Source of the DNA: Heliocidaris erythrogramma | Lineage: Eukaryota; Echinodermata; Echinoidea; Camarodonta; Echinometridae | Direction: 5' to 3' | NCBI GenBank assembly: GCA_025617745.1 | Contig: CM046853.1 | Coordinates: 7,746,873 to 7,810,872, forward strand | Length of the DNA stretch: 64,000 nt | In this document: one piece after another, positions 30,585-41,465 of the stretch | How positions within the stretch are numbered: the stretch's first letter is position 1 | How the letters are laid out: every line of letters begins with the position of its first letter | Position numbers and translations under genes: made by a program | The notes under the pieces: generated by a model | The model's input: only the letters and a program-made list of their open reading frames with translations | What the model was told of the DNA's origin: nothing | The model's database searches: none

Positions 30585-31372
30585 TGATTTATACGAATTT
30601 CACTTGGGTATATTTATGTTTCAACTCTCAAAAGACGATCTACCGGAAATTTTTTCATCTTTATTTGAAAGAAACAACCTCATCCATTCTTATCCTACCC
30701 GCCAAAGGGACTCATTCCACCTTCCACGTACTCGTACATTATTTGCTCAAAGAACAATTGCATTCGAAGGACCCAGGTTTTGGAATCATCTTCCTAACGA
30801 AATAATCAACTGTTTATCCTTAACTATACGTTTAAATATAAATTAAAATGCTCTCTTTTGTCCAGTTATGGACCCAGTTAAGACGCACTGGCTGAACAAA
30901 TATGAATTATTTGCCATGTTTTCTACCCTTGTATCTTTTTTTAAAGTACGTTACTGCGTTAGTATTGAATTTTCTCTCTCTTTTCTTACCTCCCCCCTCT
31001 CTCTCTTATTCTTATAGCTTCTCCGTTTTTCTTCTCATTTTTTACCCCACAATTTCTTTTCACTTACCTTTGGCTCTTCCAATGTAGTCTGATTTTTTTG
31101 CGTTCCTTCTCCTTGATTGCTGATTTCATAATATTTTAAAGGAACCTGCAGACTTTACAAGCTCTGCTTTTTATGCAGGTTCCTTCATATTTCGAACTCA
31201 TTTATTGTCATTGTTACAATCTACTGCCATTTTTGCTATACTGAAATTACTTTGCTACACTGTATTGTTATAATCAAATGTATTGTCTTATATTATGTTG
31301 ATAATTTACTTATTTTGTGATATGAGAAATATGAGAATAAATTCAAATCAAATCAAATCAAATCAAATCTTT
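30585..31372 (+). mobile_element. LINE 3' end (CR1/L2-like)
   Basis: The + strand shows NNLIHSYPTRQRDSFHLPRT then RTLFAQRTIAFEGPRFWNHL and PNEI, the typical C-terminal end of these proteins, followed by about 500 bp of untranslated sequence ending in CAAATCAAATCAAATCAAAT. The reverse transcriptase itself is missing. Confidence 0.8.
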
Positions 31373-31640
31373 CTTTCATAATATTTGTCAGAACGTCAAA
31401 GCTTTCGCGCTGATCGCGCTGGAAGGAAGAAACTCCCCCCCCCCCCCCCCCCCGTTGTTAAATATAGTGCAGTATTTCACCCAAATAATTGAAAAGCAGT
31501 CAGAGCGTCGAACTAACTTTCCGCCTAAAGAAAAGGTACTAAGAGCCGTTATCTTTCTCTCGAATTTGCTCAAATGTCAAAGCTTTCGCGCTTCGCGCGG
31601 GTAGGGGGAAACTCCCCCTCCCTGCACCCACCCCCTGGTA
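31373..31640 (+). repeat. Repeat family R, dimer 4
   Basis: Units with TTTCGCGCTGATCGCGCTGG near 31403 and TTTCGCGCTTCGCGCGGG near 31583, 180 bp apart, directly after the LINE tail. Confidence 0.8.
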
Positions 31641-31835
31641 TTCTGAAAACTGTGTTATCCCCCGTGTTCAGGAAAACTGTGTTAATTGCCATAACAAATT
31701 GAAGTTGCGCGCAATAAATACTAATCATTGGTGCTTGCGCAGATGTCTCTGTTAACTTTACGCTGGCACAGCCATCTTTGCCATCATTAACCAATGACTT
31801 GTCCTGATTTTGATTTGTTATGACAATTAATAGAC
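31640..31835. mobile_element. Truncated relative of the 9.06-kb MITE
   Basis: CTGGTATTCTGAAAACTGTG at the left, and TTGTTATGACAATTAAT near the right with CATTAACCAATGACTTGTC and TTGCGCAGATGT inside, match parts of the element at 9055-9304. The right terminal repeat is missing. Confidence 0.6.
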
Positions 31836-32448
31836 AATGAACCGGTCACCAATGAAACGAAACAGCATGAAAGAGCATAACTAGGGAGAGAGACAGACAG
31901 AGAGAGGGGGGAGTGTAACAATATAACGAGGTATCGACGCCCATGCTTAACCGATAAAATGAAATCCCAGCTATTATGCTAGTTTATTATGTCTAGGATC
32001 CATCTAGGGTCATATCTTAAGGAAATGATTAGAATTATAGTAATATCATTTGAGAGGCATAATATCGATAGGTAAGAAGAATAAAACGGATTGTGAATTT
32101 GGTTCATATAAACTCCGTTACCTGTTAAAAAGTGAAAGACCGTAACGTGCATGTGCGGGGAAAGGCGAACTGAATACCCTCAGTCAGTGGCGTTTCAAGG
32201 GATTATAATGGTGCCCGAGGCCAACAATGCATTTAATTGCACCCCTCACCCACCCGATTTACGTTCTTGGATAAGCGAGGGAGCAAAGAGACCGAGCGGT
32301 AGATTTTTTTTTTTTTTTTTGCTTTGCTTTTTGAACCACCAAAACGCAATTTTTACCCAGAAAAAAAATTGCAATTGATGTTGATCGATAAAGTTGCGCC
32401 CGGCCCCCGCATCTACCCATTCTACATTTAGGGCAGAAGCCTGTCCTG
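31836..32448. other. No gene recognised
   Basis: Ordinary AT-rich DNA with a poly-T run at 32304-32320. Confidence 0.4.
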
Positions 32449-32872
32449 AAAAAGTCACCCCATTTTACTCATAATATTTGACCCCTTAACTTAGACCATA
32501 AGTTATTGACAAAAACTTGTCAGCCTGAACGTAGCCGTTGGGTTCAGCCCCCAGAGCCCCCAGAGACCCCTAAGTCGGGTCGATTTCATCCCATCTCCCC
32601 CATGCAGAAAACTTTGTCAGTAGGAAGCAGTATGACTGGACATTACAAAACACTAAAAACTGACAAAAATTTCCGTCGGGATGGGATGTCAGACGGCTCC
32701 TGAAAATTTGGGGCAAATCTTTCCCCTTCTGTCTGGGGGCTAAAGGCCCGGCGGCTACGTTCAGACTGACAACCTTTTTGTCAATGACTTACTAGATGGT
32801 CATAAGCAACTTTAAGAGGTAAAATCTTAGGTCAAATCTGAGTAAAATGGGGTGACTATTTTGGGACAGGCT
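32449..32872. mobile_element. Foldback element, arms about 130 bp
   Basis: GCCTGTCCTGAAAAAGTCAC and its near-complement at the right edge, TGACTATTTTGGGACAGGC, start arms that continue through TTTGACCCCTTAACTTAGACC-type sequence to GTAGCCGTTGGG. The middle (about 32560-32730) is not paired. Confidence 0.75.
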
Positions 32873-33180
32873 CCCAGACTCTTATGCATGAAAACGTGAA
32901 CAGTTAGATAACCGCGGCGATCGCCCAGCAAATTGGCCAATGAAATCTCAAGGATTTCTTACTTCAGTTCTGGACTAGTCTATTATTTTTTGGGGGGGGA
33001 TTACGTAAATCTCTTGCTCAAAATACATTCACAGACAAGCACATTATGAAGAATTCGAGCTCTAGCTTACAAACCATGGTAATTTGAAATAAGACAAATG
33101 TACATATTTCTCAAGAGATCATCATATACAAATAATGAAGAATGGGCAATAAAAGTCACCGTTCAACATTAGATGCATCT
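32873..33180. other. No gene recognised
   Basis: AT-rich, with a G run at 32992. Nothing assigned. Confidence 0.4.
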
Positions 33181-33183
33181 CTA

Positions 33184-33558
33184 TCAATTCTGTTGTAACC
33201 AAGGAGTTACCAGCAACTTCACTGCCCGGCAAGGCCCCGGGGGATCCGCCTGGCCCTCGATGGCGAAGCATGCAGCAGTCTCACTCTCCATCCCTGGCCC
33301 ACGGAGGTAATCAGCACAGAGCGGTAGCGCGTGAAAAATAACACTTTTTCCATAGCCAGTAGGCAGATTCACATAAACATCTTGTCCTTTAAGTGCAGAT
33401 TTGATTGCATCAACTTGCAAATGTTTGAATCTGTCAATCTTCAACATTCTAGCGGCATATTCTAAGCTCTTACAAATATCGTCATCACTCGTCGTGGTTG
33501 AACGCCATTTTGGGCTGCGATTAATTAATATGTAAGAAATAGCGTGCAGTCGAGTCAT
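33184..33558 (-). pseudogene. RecQ-like helicase N-terminal fragment
   Basis: A 124-codon - strand frame from ATG 33558. After about 35 residues comes LKIDRFKHLQVDAIKSALKG, which matches the Q-motif/motif 0 region of RecQ helicases. DVYVNLPTGYGKSVIFHALP follows, where PTGYGKS is the ATP-binding Walker A loop. The similarity ends after CADYL. The last 40 residues (GMESETAACFAIEGQADPP onward) are not helicase-like, and no DEAH box or later motif follows. It is therefore a truncated or captured fragment, possibly from a mobile element. A single-exon functional protein is unlikely. Confidence 0.7.
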
Positions 33559-34030
33559 GAATATTTAACATTACGTCATGGTAGCTCGCGCTTATTGGAT
33601 GATTTTCACCGACCATAATTTGGTCGGAATATTCGTCAAAACAATGAAATTCAAAAGAAATTCAGATCGGGTGTCAAGAGGCCCTCGGCGCAAGCGCATC
33701 GGTTTTTCTGGAAAAAATTTTGCCTCCATATCGCCAAGGATTTCAACAGCACCAGGGCCTCGACAAGAGGCTAGGTATATAACTGATTGAGCTGTGCAGG
33801 TATACCACAACTGCGAATAGTGGAGTGGGTTCTTATATCCGTGCAAAGATGCCTCCTCTTCACGGGGCAGGGGCGTATCCAGGATTTCCCAATAGGGGGC
33901 GCCAGGCATTATTGATCGCCGTCCTGGGGGAGGGGTCTAAAGGGAGGGGGTGCCCCCTCCCCTTTGGAAAATTTTTGCTTCTGAAGAAGGTCCTGGAGAA
34001 ATGAGTGTATGCCCAACTACTTTCAGTAAA
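33559..34030. other. No gene recognised
   Basis: The frames over 33578-33909 are short, lie on both strands and show no domain. GGGGCGTATCCAGGATTTCC near 33868 marks the edge of a dispersed repeat that resumes near 35700. Confidence 0.4.
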
Positions 34031-34034
34031 ACAA

Positions 34035-35640
34035 AATAATATACGAATTTCAATCTGGTTTTAGAAATGGTTATTCCACTGAAACTAATATTCACCTGTT
34101 AGATTTTGTCAGGAACGAAATTTCCCAACGACGTTTTGTCGGGATGGTTCTTCTTGACTTGCAAAAAGCCTTCGATACCGCCATAATATACTGTTAAGTA
34201 AATTAGAAGTAATTGGGTTTAAATTCTGCATGTGTGCAATGGTTTAGGTCTGACTTGACCAATCGTCATCAAGTTGTCTCGTTGCAAAATGTACTCTCCG
34301 ATTCTATGCCCATAAGATGTGGAGTTCCCATGGGGAGCATATTAGGTCCCATTCTTTTCATGTGCTGCATTAATGATAATGTGTGTTTGTGTCAACGACC
34401 GTAAATTACTTTTATATGCGGATGATAGTGTGTTACTATATTATGGTACTGATCCTAAGCTGATCGGGGAAAAACTTATAGCTTAGAATTATCAAACTGT
34501 GTTAATTGGATGACAACAAATAAGCTTAGCTTATATATTGGTAAAACCGAAAGTATTTTGTTTTGTTCGCGGGGTATAGGTTAAAGTATACTGATGATTT
34601 CAATATAAGTTATAACAATCAATTCATTAAGAGACAGGATTCTGTGAAGTATTTAGGACTAAATATAGCTAGTGACCTTTCTTGCTCAAGTTTGGTTGAC
34701 AGTATTGTCAAAAAAGCTAATGCTCGTCTAAAATTTTTGTATCGTGATCAAAATTGCATGAACTTAAAATCAAGACGCATAAGTTTATTAAGTTTTTCCT
34801 TAATACAATGTTTATTTGATTATGCTAATGCGGCATGGTACTGCAGTCTAGGCAAGGTGGATCAAAACAAGTTAAAAATAATTCAAAATAAGATTATAAG
34901 ATTTATCAATCACTTACCACCAAGAACACACATTGGGAAGAGTGAACTTGAAACAGCTGGTCTTCTTCATGTAAACCTTAGATCACAACAACTGGTAATT
35001 CACCATGTACATAAGATTTTTTACTCTAATGCAGATCACTATATTTCAAATAATTTTACTCGCTCTTCAAGTGTTCATGGGCATGACACTAGAAATAGTC
35101 AATTTAATTTCGGAAAGGTAAAATTGGAAATTGCTTTTATTTTATTGGTATTCTTTTCTGGAATTCCCTCTCAAATCATGTTAAGTCAGTTAAGAATTTT
35201 TTACATTTTAAAAGGGTATTGAAGCATCATCTGGAAAATGTGTCTACTCCATAACTGTATTTCTCCTCTCTTTTTTTGTAGCTCAGAGGGTTTTTTCCTA
35301 TATTACATGACTTATGTAACCAACGTTTATTATCGATAGTTTCATTATGATTTTCTGTATATAGTTTTTTTCCGTTCCGAGTAAGTCTTGTTTTCACATT
35401 TATGTAATCTTCGTCTACTTTATAAAAATGTTATGTTTTATTTTGCTACTTTAGTACATTCGTATTACTTGTCGTACTTGTAAGATAATCTTGTATAGCC
35501 ATACTAATGTGTTTTCTTATTGTATTTTTTATCAGTTATTTAGGTAAGGATCTCATTGGAAATAAGCCATTTCGGCTTTCATGCACCTCGATGTGTTTGT
35601 ATTGCAATATACCTGGCGAATAAAATAAAATCAAATCAAG
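34035..35640 (+). mobile_element. Non-LTR retrotransposon (CR1/L2-like), 5'-truncated and broken
   Basis: In order on the + strand: EFQSGFRNGYSTETNIHLLD and VLLDLQKAFDTA (motif A) at 34045-34185; CGVPMGSILGPILF at about 34318-34360; YADDSVLLYYG, the catalytic box, at 34417-34449; then a 219-codon open frame 34563-35222 with SVKYLGLNIASDLS and FLYRDQNCMNL and the usual LINE C-terminus. Frame breaks occur near 34185, 34380 and 34480. The 3' end is an AAATCAAATC tail at about 35625-35640. Poly-purine edges of another repeat flank it (GGGGGCGCCAGGC near 33894; GGGGGCGGGCC near 35714), so it probably inserted into that repeat. Confidence 0.9.
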
Positions 35641-35821
35641 GGCTGAGATGCAATAATCCTGTATACCAGTTTTGAAGCCTATTTAATGAACAGCCTTTTT
35701 TTTACGACGGCCAATAGGGGGCGGGCCTGTTGCACCACCCCCTGGATACGCCACTGCGGGGCCTCCATTTAACGTCCCAAGGGACGGAGTGCTTTCCTCT
35801 GCATAACCTATGTCTATGTAT
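35640..35821. other. Continuation of a dispersed repeat
   Basis: CCAATAGGGGGCGGGCCTGT near 35708 resembles CCAATAGGGGGCGCCAGGC near 33889 on the other side of the LINE. Confidence 0.5.
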
Positions 35822-35912
35822 GGATCACGAGAGGTTTCAGTCATTCATATTCGAACCCATGATCTGTGGTTCGACAGGCAGATGCTTTACCGACTGAGCC
35901 TCCTCGAGGCAG
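35822..35912 (-). pseudogene. tRNA-like sequence (Asp GTC-like), SINE head
   Basis: On the - strand GGAGGCTCAGTCGGTAAAGC gives a good A box, CTGTCGA can serve as anticodon loop (GTC), and GGGTTCGAATATG is a B box. The anticodon stem and T arm are only partly paired, so it is a tRNA-derived repeat and not a working tRNA gene. Confidence 0.6.
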
Positions 35913-36104
35913 TCAGTTAAAACGTTCTGTGGTATTTGTTTTATACGATGATAGAATATAATTATTCTCATCCCCTCGAATCAAGCTGAAAGCGATGTCT
36001 TGGACAGAAGGCTCATTATTTTCAAAAGCTATGTCGCTTTGTTCCATCCAATATGTGTAAGTGATGACGCTTTTACTGATTGTTTCTGGTTTCTGGTCCT
36101 GGTA

Positions 36105-36172
36105 AAGCGGATAAGTCCCCGTCATGAAGGACAAGGTACCGGGTTCGAATCGATGCCATGCCACTATAAAGT
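36105..36172 (+). pseudogene. tRNA-like remnant
   Basis: GGTACCGGGTTCGAATCGAT contains a clear B box, preceded by GGTCCTGGTAAAGCGGATAA as a weak A box. Stems are poor. Confidence 0.4.
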
Positions 36173-36315
36173 GTCCTCTCTGAATCCGCCACTGTGGTAC
36201 ATTTATAGGAAGAAATTCCTTGAATACTTGAGTGCGTTATCACGCTGGTAATAATATTATTGCATTGCATTCAGGAAGTTTGTGCTGATGAGGCCACACT
36301 AAGTAAGGTCAATTA

Positions 36316-36345
36316 TTATTAGGCCTATTATTATCATTAAAATTA

Positions 36346-36387
<42 letters not shown>

Positions 36388-36465
36388 CATTATTATTATT
36401 ATCATTATTATTAGTATTATTTTTATTACTACTACTACTATTATCATTATTATTATCATTGTATT
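36316..36465. repeat. (ATT)n microsatellite
   Basis: Nearly pure ATT with ATC and ACT interruptions. Confidence 0.9.
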
Positions 36466-36561
36466 CATGATATCTTATCTCAAATGATTTCCTAACTAAA
36501 AAAAAGTTTGACTGCAATATTATTGTTTTGTTGTTCCGAATTGAAATGTATCTGAGGCAAG

Positions 36562-36870
36562 TTTCTCCCCTCCCCCTCCTCCTCCCCCTCCTCCTCCCCC
36601 TCCTCCTCCTCCTCCCCCTCCCGCTCCTTCTCCTCCTTTCCCTCCTCTCCCCCTTCCTCTCCCCTCCCCCTCCCCCTCCCTCTCCCCCTCCCCCTCCCTC
36701 CCCCCTCCCCTCCCCCTCCCTCTCCCCCTCCCTCCTCCCTCCCTCCCTCCCCCTCCCCCTCCTCCCCCCCTCCCCCTCCTCCTCCCCCTCCCCCTCCCCC
36801 TCCTCCCCCCTCCCCCTCCCCCTCCCCCCCCTCCCTCTCTCCTCCCCTCCCTCCCCCCCCCCCCCCTCCA
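36562..36870. repeat. (CCTCCC)n polypyrimidine tract
   Basis: About 310 bp of CTCC, CCCCTC and TCCTCC units with almost no purine on this strand. The Gly/Arg/Glu- and Leu/Pro-rich frames on it are artefacts. Confidence 0.95.
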
Positions 36871-37309
36871 CCTCACTAGTGTGAGTAGTGTTCCAATGAC
36901 AGGTACTGCCGGGTAATAAAAAGAGTGGCTATCTATATGAAAACGACTGTACATTTAGGCTAGCCGGAGTTCTAATTCTGTGGCCGTGGCCGCTGCCGTT
37001 TTATTTAATTTGCTATGGTTCGATATACCGTACGTACGCAAATATCCCACTGGCACGAGCACTGCACTGTGCTATAGCAAGCTATAGCAGTGTAGTAGCG
37101 CTACGTACGGTACAGTAGTGTGTACAAGAGCTAGTAACATTTCTAAAAGTAAAGACGATCTTCAGTTATACTTATAGTAATTCAGCATCTGACTTCAATT
37201 GGCATTTACAGCTACATTTTCACTTAGCTTTGTCTTTGATGGCATAGTCTAGAGGTCTTGACCAGGTCCAATCGTTTGTGAGTAAATGCTGTTGTTGTTG
37301 TCGAGTTAC

Positions 37310-37560
37310 CGGTATTTTGAATTCGTAAACAAATCTTTCGGCATATTACCGTACTCCCAGTCCCACTGACTGTGTTAAAGATCGTATGCTCGATCTGTAA
37401 TGAAAAACACAAGTCAGAAAAAACTGGAACCAGCGGGATTCGAACCTGTCATCTACTGCTTGCCGGGCAGCGACTTACACTGGGAGTAATAATATGCCGA
37501 AAGATTGTTTACAAATTCAAAATTCCTCCCCAGTCAAGCTTCATCGTTTACTAACCATTG
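37310..37560. repeat. Inverted and direct pieces of the 38.4-kb tRNA-like repeat
   Basis: 37380-37480 on the - strand matches 38385-38500 (GCAAGCAGTAGATGACAGGT and GATCGAGCATACGATCTTTA). The right part, 37480-37558, matches 38504-38580 in direct orientation (ATGCCGAAAG.., CAAATTCAAAATTCCTCCCC). The copy is therefore rearranged. Confidence 0.75.
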
Positions 37561-37589
37561 TGAATCATTGTCTACGGCACTCCCGGGTA

Positions 37590-38280
37590 CATTTCTGTAA
37601 AATAGTTGGTATTTTCTGTCGCATGTACTAAAGCCAGGTATGGGGGGGGGGAAATAAGATAAATATTTTAAATACTTGCTTTCAAATTCAGCCCTTAAAA
37701 ATCTCACTCCTACCTCAAATGGCCGTTAGGAAGAACTTTTGATATTTACAGCAAAATCCAAAGTCAAAATCTTGTCCAAAACCGGAGAAATCCCCGCCGA
37801 TTTGTTTCGCGATCGCGTGTTGTTTACAAACTGCCGATGTCCTAGACTAAAATCGGCCAATATAATTTTTGTCCACGAAGAAACTCGGGATCGCAAGGGC
37901 CGCAAGGGCACATCGATCTTTACGATCGCACACATAGAAAATCGGAACTTTTCCGTGTACGCCATAGGGACCGAATTTTTGAGGACAAAACTCTTTTGGG
38001 GAGATGTCAGCGCCCGCGGCGACCAGGAAATGTACACAATGACTCCGATAGCTCGTTTCGCGAGAATCAACAGTAAATTGCGGATTTCATTTTTGTAAAT
38101 ATCTTTTCCAACATTGGTGAGTTGAATTTATTGTATTTCTTGGATATTTTGGGGTCGGTTTTTGAAAATTAAATGCCGATTTTGAGTGAACATTGGTGAC
38201 TTTTGTGCAGTGGTGTTTTAAAAAGATGAGGTGTATGACTGCCTACATTATACACACGAAGTATAGGAATGTACCTATGA
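37590..38280 (+). repeat. Repeat family Q, copy 3
   Basis: A full-length relative of 20290-21050 (inverted) and 21225-21850. It carries a 119-codon open frame (37739-38098) with GEIPADLFRDRVLFTNCRCP and FVHEETRDRKGRK. Part of that frame is conserved in copy 1, but copies differ in starts and stops, and no domain is recognised. Confidence 0.8.
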
Positions 38281-38364
38281 GTGGTCTACGGCGGACCGTT
38301 TCATGATGAGTCAGAAAGAAGAGGATCTTGGGTATTTGATTCTAGTTCGTCGTGACTTGGCCGT

Positions 38365-38437
38365 GAACCAGAATAGCCTGGTGGTTAAGTCGCTGCCCGG
38401 CAAGCAGTAGATGACAGGTTCGAATCCCGCTGGTTCC
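38365..38437 (+). pseudogene. 73-nt tRNA-like sequence, GGC anticodon position
   Basis: The acceptor strands GAACCAG and CTGGTTC pair at seven positions. TAGCCTGGTGGTTAAG fits an A box, GGTTCGAATCC a B box. An anticodon arm GCTGC-CCGGCAA-GCAGT can form, which puts GGC in the anticodon. Base 33 is C instead of U, and the T stem has two mismatches, so it is a tRNA-derived repeat or pseudogene. Confidence 0.65.
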
Positions 38438-38589
38438 AATTTTTTTCTGACTTGTGTTTTTCATTACAGATCGACATGATCGAGCATACGATCTTTAACA
38501 CTGGGAGTAATATGCCGAAATAGGCGAAAGATTTGTTTACAAATTCAAAATTCCTCCCCAGTCAAGCTTCTTCGTTTACTTACCGGTAT

Positions 38590-40004
38590 TTATTTAATAA
38601 CAATATTGGCCTTGTCAGTAACAACATGAATAAACACCTTTTAATTTTTGTTCAAATAGGCGCCTCCCCGGCCCCGGCTCTTTTGCAAGTTTTGCTTTTG
38701 GTCCCCACCTTTCAAATGCCTTTTGGTCCCCACCTTTTGGTATCCACGGGCGGGGAATGGTTCTTAGAGGGTTGGGAGGCACTAAGGGCTGACGTGCCGT
38801 CCATATTCATGATATTTCATAAATTCATTTCTTAAACATTGAATTTCCGGAGGGAGTATTAATTCTGCCAACCCATGAACTGGTTTTGTATGATGGGGGG
38901 GACATAAACTTAAAGCTACGCACTTTGTTTTCAGCAGCTAAAACAGGTCACAGAAATCACTGGCTTGTCACCATTTTCATTCCATATCCTGATTCTGGAT
39001 AGCCTATTCTAAAGTTGATTTGTGGAGAAAATTACGATGGGTGAATGTCAATAATGCACGTTTTCAGGTCGATATCAATGCCGATGTCAAATTTTGTTCT
39101 GAAATTTTTAAAAATGAAGGGGTCCTAAACTAAAGCTACGCACATGCAATAAATGAATGCAAATCTTGATATTGAAATGTGTGTATGGTGTGTGTTTTGG
39201 CCTGATTTCAACGCGTTGCATTGCGCGTGTATGTGATTTGTATGGTGCGTAGCTTTAGGACCCGCGTAGCTTTAGGACCCCCGACCATACTTTTTGTAAT
39301 TGTAGATTCATGCCTAGGCCTAGACAGAAAAATCTGTCTGTTTGGAGGAGTTTTATAACATTTTCTGACTTTAGAGGTTCTCCTCCAAGGCAAGAGTCCA
39401 AGACAGACGGAAGCCTACCAATAGTCACCATAGTTGAATGGATATCGTGTGATCTTAAGTTAATCCCTGTCGCTATGGACGTAGGGGTGAGGTGCCTCAC
39501 CCAACACGTTTACGACTTATTTAGAGTCGTATATAGACGAGAAGCAGCTATAATATACTAAGAGTAACTAAATATAGTGCGAACACCAGCTCTTTGAAAT
39601 ATCCTAGTCTATATTTGGGTGAAATTTCAGAAAAACACACAGTTTACAGCTCGTTGACGCGTCACTGAACTAATCCTCCTCGAGTGAATCCGCTAGCCAA
39701 TCACATTCGATGTAGGCCTACAAAATTTAGGATTTCCACTAGGGGGCCTAGGCCTACTCATTAATTAGTATTAAATACTCAATATTCACTAATGTATGTA
39801 GTGTACTGTATGATGACCTGATTTTGCTATCGATTTCGATTTGCATATTCATAGTTGCTTATTTGCATATTGGCTTATTCATATTGATCGAGCGACGGAA
39901 ATTGTCCGTAGGAGAGTAACCCTACGGAATTGGGTAGGATGGGATTGGGTAGGATGAGATTGGGTAGGGCAGACTTCGGTCTACTTAGGAGAGGGATTCC
40001 GTGA
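38590..40004. other. No gene recognised
   Basis: Short frames only, on both strands. AAAGCTACGCAC/GTGCGTAGCTTTAGGACCC words recur at 38915, 39133 and 39246, indicating a small local repeat. Confidence 0.4.
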
Positions 40005-40139
40005 AGCCAGACGTAGTCTCAGTAGAGCATATCCCCGAAAGAAATAAACTGATTTTTCGGTCTACTTCATGCCCAACCCAAGACCAAAAGCTTCAGTCTC
40101 TCTGTATCGTTGGTTGTTCCGCTGAGACTACGTCTGGCT
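40005..40139. repeat. Inverted repeat AGCCAGACGTAGTCTCAG
   Basis: AGCCAGACGTAGTCTCAG at the left and its exact complement at 40122-40139. TTCGGTCTACTT also occurs twice nearby (39975 and 40058). Confidence 0.75.
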
Positions 40140-40343
40140 CCACTAGACCTCCGTACATAGGGGAAGTTTAATAAATGTCAGAAATATTAAAGATTTCCCC
40201 ATAACAGATGGTTCCATATACCGTGTGTGGAGGGAGATATCAACCAAAAAAATAGATCTAAATATCACCATTTCCCACATACAGTGAGCCATGCAAACCA
40301 CCCTCGGAGTTTGCTAAATGGGTTACCTTCCATGATCAACTAA

Positions 40344-40476
40344 TGGGGTGTTGCAAGAAAGTTGCGATTGATTGCAAGTTGCAACTGATCGGTACTGACC
40401 AATCAAAATCATTGTTGCAAGCGCATCTTCTTGAATGGGCAGACCCTGAACCATTCAGAATGCTTGCAACACCCCA
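40344..40476. mobile_element. PIF/Harbinger-like MITE
   Basis: 133 bp with ends TGGGGTGTTGCAAG and CTTGCAACACCCCA and a TAA trinucleotide directly on each side (40341-40343 and 40477-40479). A 3-bp TWA duplication is the mark of PIF/Harbinger insertions. Confidence 0.7.
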
Positions 40477-40479
40477 TAA

Positions 40480-41060
40480 GATTGTAAAAATTGAATGAAT
40501 AAAAAAGAAAAAAAAAAGAAATATCTGAAGGTTTTTTTTACCTTCCATGTGTAACTTGTATACAGTATATGGCACTACACAAATCTTACATTGCATGTGT
40601 AGTCTCATATGTACAATTTACATGTCAAGGTAAAAAAAAACCTGCCGATGATGATAAAGACCCGGCCTAACAGTAACAAGTATTTTTTCCTCTCTTTCGA
40701 TTGCTCGTACATTAATAATAATATTAGATCATAACATTTATTAGGCACTTAATACTGTTGTTTCTAAGCGCACCGTATTCTGTCTAAGATTTAATTACTA
40801 GTACCAGAATATAAATTTGAAACATAGATTAACTTAGTTCCATTAAGTTAATCTATCTCTCATAAACCATACATGAATAATGAAAAATGTAAAACAATAA
40901 TGGTGTACACCTCCTTTGACCGACTCACAGCTGCTGAGTCCTGGCACTTGCGATAAAATACTACATGTTAAAAAGATTGGTTTAAAGTAAGGTCTTAATA
41001 AACTGATTGAGGGAGTCGGTGTTCTGAATGTGCACTGGTAATTTATTGCAAAGGCAATAT
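40480..41060. other. No gene recognised
   Basis: AT-rich, nothing assigned. Confidence 0.4.
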
Positions 41061-41465
41061 TTTTAAAAGAAATGGTAAAGATTTTCTTGTGAGTGCTCTA
41101 CCGGCTGCAGTTTTTGTCGGATCACCTTCAAATTTTGCATGGAGGTGCATTATGGTAAGATGAAGACGCCTGTTATGTTTGGTGTGGGCGGAGTTGACAC
41201 TGTTGCCATGGTAACCATATTTTTTAAAGAAATGGTAAAGATTTTCTTGTGAACGCTCTGCCGGCTGCAGTTCTTTTTCGGATCATCTTCATATTTCGCA
41301 TGGAGGTGCATTATGGTAAGATGAAGACGCCTATTGTTTTTGGTGTGGGTGGAGTCATCGTTGCCATGGTAACCATATTTTTTTAAAGAAATAGTAAAGA
41401 CTTTCTTATGAGCCCTCTACCGGCTGCAGTATTTGTCGGATCGCCTTCAATTTCAAAACAACTAA
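41061..41465. repeat. 160-bp tandem repeat, 2.6 copies
   Basis: TTTTTAAAGAAATGGTAAAG begins units at about 41061, 41221 and 41380. Each unit contains CTACCGGCTGCAGT and GCATGGAGGTGCATTATGGT and ends GTTGCCATGGTAACCATAT. Confidence 0.9.

Noticed and set aside
18205-31640. CRISPR-like spaced repeats
   Set aside because: The units are long, diverged and in a eukaryotic genome; spacing is not regular and no cas gene exists.
36299-36954. Long Gly/Arg/Glu-rich frames
   Set aside because: Produced by the CCTCCC and ATT simple repeats.
35822-38437. Functional tRNA genes
   Set aside because: All tRNA-like sequences have weak T or anticodon stems or irregular loops and lie in repeated DNA.
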